A stretch of 64,000 nt of DNA from Microbacterium azadirachtae. GTDB taxonomy: Bacteria > Actinomycetota > Actinomycetes > Actinomycetales > Microbacteriaceae. Of this stretch, positions 1 through 7,740 are shown piece by piece. How positions within the stretch are numbered: position 1 is the first letter of the stretch; each line of letters opens with the position of its first letter. The DNA lies in the NCBI RefSeq assembly GCF_000956505.1, contig NZ_JYIX01000034.1:124001-188000 (forward strand), in the 5' to 3' direction. Under the pieces are notes generated by a model, which was given only the letters and a program-made list of their open reading frames with translations, did no database searches and was not told the origin of the DNA. Made by a program: the position numbers and the translations under genes.

Positions 1-41
1 ACGTCGGATGACTCCAGAGCCCCGCGCAGGATCCGGACAAC

Positions 42-47
42 TAGGCT
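42..47 (+). promoter_or_regulatory. -10 hexamer of a leaderless promoter
   Basis: The hexamer TAGGCT lies exactly 6 nt before the ATG at 54 and there is no Shine-Dalgarno sequence, so transcription probably starts at the A of the start codon. The same arrangement recurs at many genes in this window. Confidence 0.5.
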
Positions 48-53
48 CCTCCT

Positions 54-725
54 ATGACCGAGCACGCCGACGTGTCCCCCGCTCGCACCGCCGTGGTGCG
101 CGCTGCGCTCGAGCTGTTCTCCGCCCAGGGCTTCGACTCGACCTCGGTCGAGCAGATCGCCAAGGCCGCAGGCATCTCGCGCTCCACGTTCTTCCGCCAG
201 TTCGGCGGCAAGGACGATGTCGTCTTCGCAGACCATGAGGAACTGCTCGACGGGCTGCGCCGCTACCTGGAGCGCCCGCACGCGAACCCGTGGACCGCCG
301 TGTGCGACGGGTCGCTGATGGTCTTCCGCTCCTTCGCCGCCGATCCGGAGATGGCGCGGCTGCGCTACCAGGTGGTGCGCGAGGTGCCCACCCTGCGCGA
401 CCGCGAGATCGTGACCGTGTTCCGCTACGAGCGCCTGTTCGACGAGTATCTGCGCCGCTCGATGCCGGATCTGGATCCGCTCGACGCGGTCGGGTTCGCC
501 GCACTCGTGACGGCCGTGCACAACCACGTGCTGCGCCGGCTGCTGCGCGGATCACGCACCTCGGCCGCCGCGCTGCGCCGCGCCCTGGACGACGTGCTGC
601 GCCGCTACGGCGTGCACCCCGACAGCGCCGCGGACCCCGGCGAGGACGCGGTCGTCGTCGCCGTGTTCCCGCGCTCGATGCCCATGGCGGAGATCACCCG
701 CCGCCTCCGCGACGAACTGGACTGA
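54..725 (+). CDS. TetR/AcrR family transcriptional regulator
   Basis: A 223-residue one-component repressor of the TetR type. Residues about 11-58 form the helix-turn-helix, with the family signature 'VEQIAKAAGISRSTFFRQF' followed by 'GGKDDVVF'; the remaining 165 residues would be the ligand-binding, dimerising helices. The start is set by the leaderless -10 at 42-47. The gene lies 147 bp upstream of, and co-directional with, an acyl-CoA dehydrogenase that has a perfect palindrome in its leader (838-852), so it is a plausible controller of fatty-acyl or dicarboxylyl-CoA degradation. The ligand and operator are not known; the link to the downstream gene is inference from proximity. Confidence 0.88.
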   Translation: MTEHADVSPARTAVVRAALELFSAQGFDSTSVEQIAKAAGISRSTFFRQFGGKDDVVFADHEELLDGLRRYLERPHANPWTAVCDGSLMVFRSFAADPEMARLRYQVVREVPTLRDREIVTVFRYERLFDEYLRRSMPDLDPLDAVGFAALVTAVHNHVLRRLLRGSRTSAAALRRALDDVLRRYGVHPDSAADPGEDAVVVAVFPRSMPMAEITRRLRDELD

Positions 726-837
726 CCCCTCGGCGCGTCCTTCCGCCCGCAGCCGCCGCGGGTGCCTTCGGCGCGCTCCGACGCGCATTCCCCGTGCACG
801 GGATCCGGCGAATGGCGGTACGCTGTCTCATGAATCT

Positions 838-852
838 TGAGACTGAGTCTCA
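838..852. promoter_or_regulatory. Perfect palindromic operator before acyl-CoA dehydrogenase
   Basis: TGAGACTGAGTCTCA is a perfect inverted repeat (7-bp arms around a central G). It follows a possible -10 (TACGCT, 819-824) by 13 nt and precedes the ribosome binding site, so a bound repressor would block early elongation. Size and symmetry fit a TetR-type operator. Confidence 0.6.
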
Positions 853-871
853 CTCCCCGGATGGAGACCCC

Positions 872-2104
872 ATGAGCAACGACGCCCTCTTCCCCGGCGA
901 AGCCGTCACCTCCTACGACGTGACGGGACGCCGCGGCACCGACTACTACGAGGTCTTCTCCGACATCCCCGCCGCCGACCGCGCGCACTGGGAGCGGGCG
1001 CAGGCCTACGTCGACGAGGTCGGCCCGCAGATGCGGGATGCGTGGGACCGCGCGGAGTACCCGCTCGCGGTCGCGCACCGCATGGGCGAGATGGACCTCG
1101 TCGTGGATGGCATCGTCCACCCCGCCCTCACCCGGATGAGTCCACTCGCGGCGGGCCTGGTCAACATGGAGATCTCCCGCGGCGACGGCTCCCTCGGCAC
1201 CGTCCTCGCCGTGCAGGGCGGCCTCGCCCTGCGCACGCTCGCGCTGTTCGGCAGCGCGGAGCAGCAGGAACGCTGGCTCGTCGCGCTCGCCGACGGCTCC
1301 GTGCTCGGATCCTTCGCGCTCACCGAGCCCGATCACGGATCCGATTCCGTCTCGCTCGAGACCGTCGCGCGTCGCGACGGCGAGGAGTGGGTGCTGCGCG
1401 GGGCGAAGAAGTGGATCGGCAACGGCGCCTCCGGCGGCATCACCTTCGTCTGGGCGCGCGTCGACGACGAGGGCACCGCCGAGCACGGCACCGTGCGCTG
1501 CTTCCTCGTCGAGCAGGAGCGCCCCGGCTACCAGGGCTCCGTGATCACAGGGAAGGTGTCGCTGCGCGGCATCCACCAGGCGCACATCCGCCTGGACGAC
1601 GTGCGGGTGCCGCTCGACGCGGTGCTGCCGGGAACGCGCAGCTTCAAGGACGCCTCGACCGTGCTGTACGCCACGCGTTCCGGGGTCGCCTGGTCCGCGC
1701 TCGGGCACGCGACCGCCTGCTACGAGGCGGCCCTGGCATACGCGAAGACCCGCGTGCAGTTCGGCAAGCCGCTCGCGAAGTTCCAGATGGTCCAGGAGCG
1801 GCTCACGCACATGCTCGAGGACCTGACCGCGATGCAGCTGTACTGCCGCCGCATGGCCGACATGGACGAAGCGGGCACGCTCCTGCCGACCCAGGCATCA
1901 CTCGCGAAGTTCCACAACACCCGCGCCGCGCGGCGGGTCGCCCAGATCGCCCGCGATCTGCTCGGCGGGAACGGGATCCTGCTCGAGAACGGCGTCATGC
2001 AGCACATGGCCGACATCGAGGCGATCCACACCTACGAGGGCACCGAGAGCATGCAGGCCCTGCTGATCGGCCGCGACATCACCGGGATGAGCGCGTTCGC
2101 CTGA
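872..2104 (+). CDS. Acyl-CoA dehydrogenase, glutaryl-CoA dehydrogenase-like
   Basis: A 410-residue FAD flavoenzyme that would oxidise an acyl-CoA to the enoyl-CoA and pass electrons to ETF. The family signatures are present: 'FALTEPDHGSDS' near residues 148-160 (FAD/substrate region), 'ARVQFGKPL'-type segment ('KTRVQFGKPLAKFQ') and, near the C-terminus, 'TYEGTESMQALLIGRDITG'. The last motif, with its Glu in TYEGT, is characteristic of glutaryl-CoA dehydrogenases and their relatives. I chose the ATG at 872 because GGAG lies 5 nt upstream; an in-frame ATG at 830 would make a 14-residue longer protein read through the operator. The substrate is not proven: glutaryl-CoA or another short acyl-CoA. 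Regulation is probably by a TetR protein acting at 838-852. Confidence 0.88.
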   Translation: MSNDALFPGEAVTSYDVTGRRGTDYYEVFSDIPAADRAHWERAQAYVDEVGPQMRDAWDRAEYPLAVAHRMGEMDLVVDGIVHPALTRMSPLAAGLVNMEISRGDGSLGTVLAVQGGLALRTLALFGSAEQQERWLVALADGSVLGSFALTEPDHGSDSVSLETVARRDGEEWVLRGAKKWIGNGASGGITFVWARVDDEGTAEHGTVRCFLVEQERPGYQGSVITGKVSLRGIHQAHIRLDDVRVPLDAVLPGTRSFKDASTVLYATRSGVAWSALGHATACYEAALAYAKTRVQFGKPLAKFQMVQERLTHMLEDLTAMQLYCRRMADMDEAGTLLPTQASLAKFHNTRAARRVAQIARDLLGGNGILLENGVMQHMADIEAIHTYEGTESMQALLIGRDITGMSAFA

Positions 2105-2107
2105 CGG

Positions 2108-2138
2108 GCGGGCCGTCCGTCCCAGACGCACGGCCCGC
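2108..2138. terminator. Bidirectional hairpin terminator between convergent genes
   Basis: Arms GCGGGCCGT (2108-2116) and ACGGCCCGC (2130-2138) form a perfect 9-bp stem with a 13-nt loop, between the acyl-CoA dehydrogenase stop and the converging gene at 2147. There is no clear T tract. Confidence 0.5.
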
Positions 2139-2146
2139 GCTGCGGC

Positions 2147-2650
2147 TCAGTCGCAGCCGCAGCCTCCGGACGGCGTCTTCACCATGAAGCAGACGTCGCA
2201 GATCCCGTAGTCGCGGTCCTCGACCGGAGTCGCCTTCGGGGCGCGCGGCTCGGGCTTCGGCTTCGCAGGCGCACGGGTGGCCGCGGCGCGCGCAGGATGC
2301 GCGACGCCGGCCGGCGCTCCGAGCAGCTCACTGGGGTGCGCGACGTAGAAGTACGGCGCCCTGCCCTCACTCGGCGCGAGCGGCAGCGCGCGGCCTGCCA
2401 CGAGGACCTGCTCGTCCTCGGTGAAGCCGTTGGTGTAGGTGCGCCCGATGTGCAGGGCGGCGCCCTCGCCGCGGCGGACGGCCTCGATGTAGCGACCGCG
2501 GTCGATGAAGGTGCTGATGTCGACGGCCTCGACGATCGCACGGATGAAGTCGTGGTTGACCGGATCGATGCGCTGGCCGCGCAGTGCCTCGGCGAGCGAC
2601 TTGTAGGGACGGGAGCTTCCGGTGGGGGTGGGACCCTGGACTTCGTTCAT
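2147..2650 (-). CDS. Hypothetical protein with C-terminal cysteine cluster
   Basis: A 167-residue protein that I do not recognise. The first 95 residues look globular ('IDPVNHDFIRAIVEAVDIS', 'GRTYTNGFTEDEQVLVAGR'). Residues about 105-145 are rich in Ala, Pro and Lys and are probably a flexible linker. The last 17 residues carry four cysteines (C151, C154, C164, C166) in a CxxC...CxC pattern that could bind zinc or an iron-sulfur centre. No signal peptide or membrane segment is visible. It stands alone, converging with the acyl-CoA dehydrogenase and divergent from the FAD oxidoreductase at 2711, so context says nothing about its role. Confidence 0.75.
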   Translation of the reverse strand: MNEVQGPTPTGSSRPYKSLAEALRGQRIDPVNHDFIRAIVEAVDISTFIDRGRYIEAVRRGEGAALHIGRTYTNGFTEDEQVLVAGRALPLAPSEGRAPYFYVAHPSELLGAPAGVAHPARAAATRAPAKPKPEPRAPKATPVEDRDYGICDVCFMVKTPSGGCGCD

Positions 2651-2710
2651 ATTGCTTCAAGGATCCCACGTTCTGCTCGGTGCGTCCTGCGCGCGTGAAA
2701 GACTGGCGGC

Positions 2711-4162
2711 ATGCCCCGTGCCACCGTCATCGGAAGCGGGCCGAACGGGCTCGCCGCGGCCGTCTCGCTCGCGCGAGCCGGCTACAGCGTCGAGGTGCTC
2801 GAAGCCGGTGCCACGATCGGTGGCGGCGTGCGCAGCGCGGCGGTCACGCTGCCCGGATTCGTGCACGACGTGTGCTCGGCCGTGCACCCCGCCGCCTACT
2901 CCTCCTCGTTCCTCCGCGCCTTCGGCCGGGACCGGATCGACTGGATCATTCCGGAAACGGCATATGCGCATCCGCTCGACGACGGACGCGCCGGGATCGC
3001 CTGGCACGACCTCGAGCGCACTGCCGAGGCGCTCGGTCCCGATGCCCGCGCCTGGCGCGCGCTGCTACGGCCGCTGAGCTCGCACATCGATGGCGTCCTG
3101 GACTTCACCGGCGGATCCCTGCTGCGGATCCCCCGCGCCCCGGTCACCGCGCTGCGCTACGGACTGCGCGCGCTGGAGCAAGGCTCGGCCATGGCGAAGC
3201 GCACCTTCCGCACGCCGGAGGCGGCGGCGCTCGTGGCAGGAGTGGTCGCGCACGCGAACACCGCCCTGCCCGCGCTGAGCGGCGCCGCCGCTGGTCTGCT
3301 GCTCATGGCACAGGCGCATGCCGGGGGCTGGGCGTACCCGCGCGGCGGCGCCCAGCGGATCGCCGATGTGCTCGCCGAGGATCTGCGCGCGCACGGCGGC
3401 ACGATCCGCACGGGCACGCGCGTGGTCGACCTCTCCGCGCTGGACTGGGGGGATCCGGCCCGCGGCAACGTACTGCTGCTCAACACCTCCCCGCGGCTGG
3501 CGCTCACACTGCGCGACGTTCCCCCGCACTACGCCACGGCGATCCGCGCGTACCGCTACGGCGCCGCGGCGGCGAAGGTGGACTTCGCGCTGGACGGGCC
3601 GGTGCCCTGGACCAACCCCGACGTCGGCCTCTCCCCGACCGTGCATGTCGGCGGCACGCGCGCCGAGGTGTGGGCGAGCGAGAACGCCGTCGCCCAGGGG
3701 CGGGTGTCGGAGCGCCCGTACGCGCTCGTCGCGCAGCCCTCCGTGCTCGACGGCACCAGGGCGCCCGCGGGACAGCAGGTTCTGTGGGCCTACATCCACG
3801 CGCCGGCGAACTCCGACGTCGACGCGACAGAGCTCGTCATCCGGCAGATCGAGCGATTCGCTCCCGGGTTCCGCGACCGCATCCTGGCGAGCCATGCCGT
3901 CACCCCGCGCCAGCGCGCGCTCCTCAATCCGGCCGAGATCGGCGGCGACATCTTCGGCGGCGCGTTCACGATGCGCCAGGCGGTGGTGAGGCCGGTGCTC
4001 TCCCCCACGCCATGGCGCACCCCGATGGCCGGCGTCTACCTCGCCTCGGCCGCGACGCCGCCCGGCCCCGGGGTGAACTTCATGGCCGGCTGGCACGCGG
4101 CGCGCACCGCGCTGGCCGACGCCGGAGAGCGTGTCGAGCTCGGGGACCTGTTCGGATCCTGA
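2711..4162 (+). CDS. FAD-dependent oxidoreductase, phytoene desaturase/CrtI-like
   Basis: A 483-residue flavoprotein. The N-terminus is a dinucleotide-binding fold ('VIGSGPNGLAAAVSLARAG', residues 6-24, then 'EVLEAG' ending in the acidic residue that holds the FAD ribose). The C-terminus has the second FAD signature of the CrtI/amine-oxidase family ('GVYLASAATPPGPGVNFMAGW', about 438-458). Actinobacteria carry several such proteins annotated only as NAD(P)/FAD-dependent oxidoreductases; there is no carotenoid gene nearby, so I do not assign phytoene as substrate. A weak -10 (AAGACT) sits 6 nt before the ATG, suggesting a leaderless mRNA. The ligase gene at 4217 follows after 54 bp. Confidence 0.82.
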   Translation: MPRATVIGSGPNGLAAAVSLARAGYSVEVLEAGATIGGGVRSAAVTLPGFVHDVCSAVHPAAYSSSFLRAFGRDRIDWIIPETAYAHPLDDGRAGIAWHDLERTAEALGPDARAWRALLRPLSSHIDGVLDFTGGSLLRIPRAPVTALRYGLRALEQGSAMAKRTFRTPEAAALVAGVVAHANTALPALSGAAAGLLLMAQAHAGGWAYPRGGAQRIADVLAEDLRAHGGTIRTGTRVVDLSALDWGDPARGNVLLLNTSPRLALTLRDVPPHYATAIRAYRYGAAAAKVDFALDGPVPWTNPDVGLSPTVHVGGTRAEVWASENAVAQGRVSERPYALVAQPSVLDGTRAPAGQQVLWAYIHAPANSDVDATELVIRQIERFAPGFRDRILASHAVTPRQRALLNPAEIGGDIFGGAFTMRQAVVRPVLSPTPWRTPMAGVYLASAATPPGPGVNFMAGWHAARTALADAGERVELGDLFGS

Positions 4163-4216
4163 CCAGCGGGCTTGCCCCATGGCAATTCAGGGCTGTCGGG
4201 CGGCAGGATGGGATCC

Positions 4217-5260
4217 ATGCGCTACGAGATCCCCGCACCGATGCTCGCGAAGGCCGCCACGACCGTGCCGGATCCGGCGAAGTTCCCCGACGGGCTGCTG
4301 TACGAGCCGAAGTGGGACGGCTTCCGCGGACTCGTGTCCTGGGACGGCGAGACCGTCGAGATCGGGTCCCGGGGGGCGAAGCCGCTGACCCGGTACTTCC
4401 CCGAGCTCGTCGAGGCGATCCCGCGGCTGCTGCCCGGTCCCTGCCTGCTCGATGGCGAGATCGTGGTCGCCACCGGACCAGAGGGTTCGCAGCGGCTGGA
4501 CTGGGAGGCGCTGAGCCAGCGCATCCACCCCGCCGCCTCCCGGGTGCAGAGGCTGTCCGCGGAGACGCCCGCGATGTTCATCGCGTTCGATCTGCTCGCG
4601 GCGGGCGACGCCGATCTGCAGCCGCTGCCCTTCGGCGAGCGCCGCGCTCGGCTCGAGCAGCTGCTCGCCGATGTGCCGCATCCCCTGCACCTCACCCGCA
4701 CGACGACGGATCCCGACACCGCCCGGCGCTGGCTCGCCGAGTTCGAGGGCGCGGGGCTCGACGGCATCGTCGCCAAGCCGCTGGACCAGCCCTACGCCCC
4801 CAACAAGCGCACGCTGTTCAAGGTCAAGCACGCCCGCACCGCCGACGTCGTCGCGCTCGGCTACCGCATCCACAAGAGCGGATCCGGGGTGGGATCCCTC
4901 CTCGTCGGTTTGTACGGGGAGGACGGCGTGCTGCGCCAGGTGGGCGGCGTCGCCGCCTGGAGCGACGCGATGCGCCAGCAGCTCGTCGAGGACCTCGCGC
5001 CGCTCGTGGAACGGGACGAGTCCGGCGCCGCCGTCACCGGAGACGGCGAGCGCTCGCGGTTCAGCGCGTCGAAGGACACCTCGTTCGTGCGGCTGCGCCC
5101 CGAACGCGCGCTCGAGGTGCGCTACGACCAGCTCGAGGGCTGGCGCTTCCGGCACACCGTGCAGTTCAAGCGCTGGCGCGACGACCGGGACCCCCGCTCC
5201 TGCACATACGAGCAGCTGGAGACGGTCGACGGCTACGACCTCGCCGACGTCATCGACTGA
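4217..5260 (+). CDS. ligC: ATP-dependent DNA ligase, LigC-like
   Basis: A 347-residue ATP-dependent DNA ligase that would seal nicks through an AMP-lysine intermediate. Nucleotidyl-transferase motif I is 'EPKWDGFRG' with the nucleophile at K32; motif III 'AMFIAFDLLA', motif IV 'LDGIVAKPL' and motif V 'LFKVKH' follow in order, then an OB-fold domain. The length matches mycobacterial LigC (about 350) rather than the multidomain LigD. I chose ATG 4217, which begins 'MRYEIPAPMLAKA', over an upstream in-frame ATG at 4172 because homologous ligases start near this sequence. It converges with a LigD-type polymerase gene across a repeat-rich gap, so the two probably act in the same accessory double-strand break or base-excision repair pathway. 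No Ku gene is in the window. Confidence 0.88.
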   Translation: MRYEIPAPMLAKAATTVPDPAKFPDGLLYEPKWDGFRGLVSWDGETVEIGSRGAKPLTRYFPELVEAIPRLLPGPCLLDGEIVVATGPEGSQRLDWEALSQRIHPAASRVQRLSAETPAMFIAFDLLAAGDADLQPLPFGERRARLEQLLADVPHPLHLTRTTTDPDTARRWLAEFEGAGLDGIVAKPLDQPYAPNKRTLFKVKHARTADVVALGYRIHKSGSGVGSLLVGLYGEDGVLRQVGGVAAWSDAMRQQLVEDLAPLVERDESGAAVTGDGERSRFSASKDTSFVRLRPERALEVRYDQLEGWRFRHTVQFKRWRDDRDPRSCTYEQLETVDGYDLADVID

Positions 5261-5268
5261 CGTCCACG

Positions 5269-5344
5269 CCTCGTTTTGGGGCGCACTCCGCGGTTTTGGG
5301 GCGCGCCCCGACATGGATCCACGACCTCACGCGCCCCAAAACGG
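5269..5344. repeat. 76-bp direct repeat, copy A
   Basis: First copy of the near-identical 76-bp unit, starting CCTCGTTTTGGGG and ending GCGCCCCAAAACGG. It carries a strong hairpin (12-bp stem). Confidence 0.85.
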
Positions 5345-5516
5345 AGAGATCCGCCCCAAAACCGGCCCCGGCCCGCGCCGGCCCCGGAGGGATCCGCCCC
5401 AAACGGGCCGCCGGCCCACCCCGATCCCGGAGGGATCCGCCCCAAACCGGCCCCGGCCCGCGCCGGACACGGGCCGACGGACGCACGGCGACGTTCGGCA
5501 CCCCTCCGACGTCGCA

Positions 5517-5592
5517 CCTCGTTTTGGGGCGCACTCCGACGTTTTGGGGCGCGCCCCGACATGGATCCACGACCTCACGCGCCCCAAAACGG
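5517..5592. repeat. 76-bp direct repeat, copy B
   Basis: Second copy, two substitutions relative to copy A (ACG instead of CGG after the first GCACTCCG), 248 bp downstream in the same orientation. Confidence 0.85.
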
Positions 5593-5659
5593 GCAGACCC
5601 GCCCCAAAACGACCCGAGCCCCGCCCGAAACAGGCCGAGCCCGGCTCGCACCGGCCGGC

Positions 5660-6724
5660 TCAGCGACCGGGGACGGGCTCGCCGTTCTCGTCCCAGTTCG
5701 CGGCGACCTTCTTCGAGGGCTGCACGCGCGGGGGCTCGCCCGGCATCTTGGGGAACTCCGGCGGGAACGGCATCTCGCCGAGTCCGTTCTCCACGTCGTG
5801 GTCCCACCAGCTCAGCAGCGTGTCGATGCGCCCTGGAGCGTCCTGCATGTGCGCCCACGGATCCCCGAGGTCGGCGAGGCGCTGGGGTACGGTGCGGACC
5901 GTGAAGCGCTTCGGATCCACGTCATCCAACTCGTCCCACGAGATCGGGGTCGACACGGTCGCGGCCGCGAGCGCGCGCGGGCTGTAGGCGCCCGCCATCG
6001 TGCGGTCGCGGTTGGCCTGGTTGAAGTCGACGAAGAGGCGCTCCCCGCGCTCCTCCTTCCACCACGCCGTGGTGACGCGATCGGGCATCCGCCGCTCCAG
6101 CTCGCGTCCCGCCGCGATCACGGCATGCCGCACGGTGAGGAACTCCCACTCCGGCACGATCGGGCAGAACACGTGCAGCCCGCGGTTGCCGCTGGTCTTG
6201 ATGAACGCTTCGAGCCCTGCCTCGCGCAGCACGGCGCGCAGCTCGTGCGCCGCAGGCACCGCCTCGACGATGCCCGTGCCGGGCTGCGGGTCGAGGTCGA
6301 TGCGGAGCTCCACCGGATTGTCGGTGTCCGACGCGAGCGACGCCCAGGGGTGGAACACGACCGTGTTCATCTGCACGGCCCAGACGATCGCCGCCGTCTC
6401 CGTGAGCACGATCTGCGGATGCTTGCGGCCGCTGTTGTAGGTGCACATCACGCTCTGCACGAAGTCGGGGGTGCCCTTGGGCGGGTTCTTCGAGAAGAAG
6501 CTCTCGCCGTCGATGCCGTCGCGGTAGCGCTCGAGCGAGACGGGCCTGTTGCCGGTCGACGTGAGGAACGGCGTCGACACGGTCTGCACGTATTCGGCGA
6601 GCTCGGCCTTGGTGATGGGGCCGCCCTCCGCATCGGGCCAGATCGCGCGGTTCGGACTGGAGATGTCCAGCGAACGGTCGCCGTCGGCGCCGGGGACGGT
6701 CAGCGTAATGCGCTCGGATGCCAT
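5660..6724 (-). CDS. ligD: LigD-type DNA polymerase/primase domain protein (NHEJ)
   Basis: A 354-residue stand-alone version of the polymerase domain of LigD, an archaeo-eukaryotic primase-like enzyme that adds nucleotides at broken DNA ends. The catalytic aspartates are visible in 'RIDLDPQPGTG' (D143 and D145), the template-binding region 'SLERYRDGIDGESFFSKN' at about 64-80, and the conserved 'TSGNRGLHVF' at 177-186. In many bacteria this domain is fused to ligase and nuclease domains; here it is separate, as in several actinobacteria. It faces the LigC-like ligase gene tail to tail, so the pair supplies end filling and sealing. The C-terminal 60 residues ('DPWAHMQDAPGRIDTLLSWWDHD') match the usual end of this family. 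Ku is not in this window. Confidence 0.88.
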   Translation of the reverse strand: MASERITLTVPGADGDRSLDISSPNRAIWPDAEGGPITKAELAEYVQTVSTPFLTSTGNRPVSLERYRDGIDGESFFSKNPPKGTPDFVQSVMCTYNSGRKHPQIVLTETAAIVWAVQMNTVVFHPWASLASDTDNPVELRIDLDPQPGTGIVEAVPAAHELRAVLREAGLEAFIKTSGNRGLHVFCPIVPEWEFLTVRHAVIAAGRELERRMPDRVTTAWWKEERGERLFVDFNQANRDRTMAGAYSPRALAAATVSTPISWDELDDVDPKRFTVRTVPQRLADLGDPWAHMQDAPGRIDTLLSWWDHDVENGLGEMPFPPEFPKMPGEPPRVQPSKKVAANWDENGEPVPGR

Positions 6725-6778
6725 GACTCGACCCTAGGACGCGCCGCCGATGGCGCGCCAGCGTCCGGCCGGCCCGTC

Positions 6779-7669
6779 TCAGCGCAGCACGCGATCGGCT
6801 TCCGCGCGGATCTCCGCCGCGATCGCGTCCAGCAGCTCGGAGCGCAGGTTCCACTGCTGCCAGAACAGCGGCGAGGCGAGCTCCTCGTCGTCGAGCCGCA
6901 CCAGGCGTCCGTCGGCGAGGCCGGCCTCCGCATGAGGGACCGGAAGCAGCGCCCACCCCAGCCCCAGCTCCACGGCGACCGAGAAGTCCGCCGAGGCGGG
7001 CACGTGATGCCGGGGAACCGGCCAGGGGTCGACGCCACGCTCGCGCAGCCAGTCCTGCTGCAGCACGTCACGCCGGTCGAAGTCCACGAACGGCGCCCGC
7101 GCCAGGGCCTCGGCCGACGCGCCGCCCGGGAACCAGCGTCGTGCGAAACCCGGAGATGCCGCGGCCACGTAGCGCAGCGCGCCGAGCGCCTCGACCCTGC
7201 ACCCTCCGACCGGCTCCGACTCGCTCGTCACCGCCGCCATCACGGTGCCCGATTCGAGCATCCGCGCCGTGAAGTTCTGGTCGTCGCGGTGCAGGTCGAA
7301 CTCGACGTCGTACTGCTCGGAGAGCCGGGCCAGCGGGGCCAGGAACCAGGTCGCCATCGAATCCGCGTTGACCGCGAGCGGGATCCGGATGCGCCCTCCC
7401 CCGCCCTCCGCGGACAGGCCGAAGCCGGCGATCGCGTCGCGTTCCAGGAGGGCGATCTGACGGCCGAACCGGGCGACGGCCTCCCCCGCCTCGGTCGCCC
7501 TCGCGGGCTTGCTGCGCACCAGCAGGATGCGGCCGAGCTGCTGCTCCAGGGTCTTGATCCGCTGACTCACCGCGGACGGGGTCAGCAGCAGCCGACGCGC
7601 GGCCGCGTCGAAGCTTCCCTCGTCGAGTACCGCGGCCACCGTCCGCGCGGATTCCGGATCGACCTGCAC
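6779..7669 (-). CDS. lysG: LysR-type regulator of amino acid export (LysG/ArgP)
   Basis: A 296-residue LysR-family activator. The first 60 residues are the winged helix-turn-helix ('FDAAARRLLLTPSAVSQRIKTLEQQLGRILLVR'); the rest is the periplasmic-binding-protein-like effector domain. It is divergent from a LysE-type exporter, the exact arrangement of lysG-lysE in Corynebacterium glutamicum and argP-argO in Escherichia coli, where the regulator senses lysine, arginine or histidine and turns on the exporter. The start is a GTG at 7669; its -10 (TAGAAT on the minus strand, 7677-7682) lies 7 nt upstream, so this mRNA is probably leaderless. The amino acid sensed cannot be told from the sequence. 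Confidence 0.88.
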   Translation of the reverse strand: MQVDPESARTVAAVLDEGSFDAAARRLLLTPSAVSQRIKTLEQQLGRILLVRSKPARATEAGEAVARFGRQIALLERDAIAGFGLSAEGGGGRIRIPLAVNADSMATWFLAPLARLSEQYDVEFDLHRDDQNFTARMLESGTVMAAVTSESEPVGGCRVEALGALRYVAAASPGFARRWFPGGASAEALARAPFVDFDRRDVLQQDWLRERGVDPWPVPRHHVPASADFSVAVELGLGWALLPVPHAEAGLADGRLVRLDDEELASPLFWQQWNLRSELLDAIAAEIRAEADRVLR

Positions 7670-7740
7670 ATGAGCGATTCTAATCTGGCTTAAGGAATCT
7701 TCGCTGGCGCTGAATCCGAATCCGACCCTATTCTCGATCC
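7670..7740. promoter_or_regulatory. Divergent lysG-lysE promoter region
   Basis: A 71-bp spacer holding two back-to-back leaderless promoters: TAGAAT (minus strand, 7677-7682) for the regulator and TATTCT (7729-7734), 6 nt before the exporter GTG. The T-N11-A-like LysR site must lie between them but I cannot single it out. Confidence 0.55.

Larger units (their letters stand above)
5261..5659. repeat. Repeat-rich gap between convergent ligC and ligD-pol genes
   Basis: 399 bp without a convincing gene. It contains two 76-bp direct repeats (5269-5344 and 5517-5592) that differ at only two positions, and between and after them many copies of a short motif GCCCCAAA(A)C or its complement GTTTTGGGGC. 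Within each 76-bp copy, GTTTTGGGGCGC and GCGCCCCAAAAC form a perfect 12-bp inverted repeat around a 26-nt loop. Several copies of the short motif are preceded by GGATCCG or AGATCCG. The layout fits a cluster of bidirectional terminators or a REP-like palindromic array; no function is established. Confidence 0.8.

Noticed and set aside
830..871. ATG at 830 as the start of the acyl-CoA dehydrogenase
   Set aside because: It is 5 nt from a possible -10, but it would put the operator inside the coding region, and the ATG at 872 has a good ribosome binding site and better fits family length. It remains possible.
5261..5659. The repeat array as a CRISPR
   Set aside because: The repeated units are palindromic and irregularly spaced, without spacers of constant length, and no cas gene is present.
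2584..5904. Very long open frames antisense or out of frame to known genes (also around 23278-27555, 30323-34024 and 36133-40113)
   Set aside because: At about 70 percent GC, stop codons are rare in shadow frames. Their translations are Arg/Pro/Ala-rich with no family motifs, while the gene in the other frame has clear domains.
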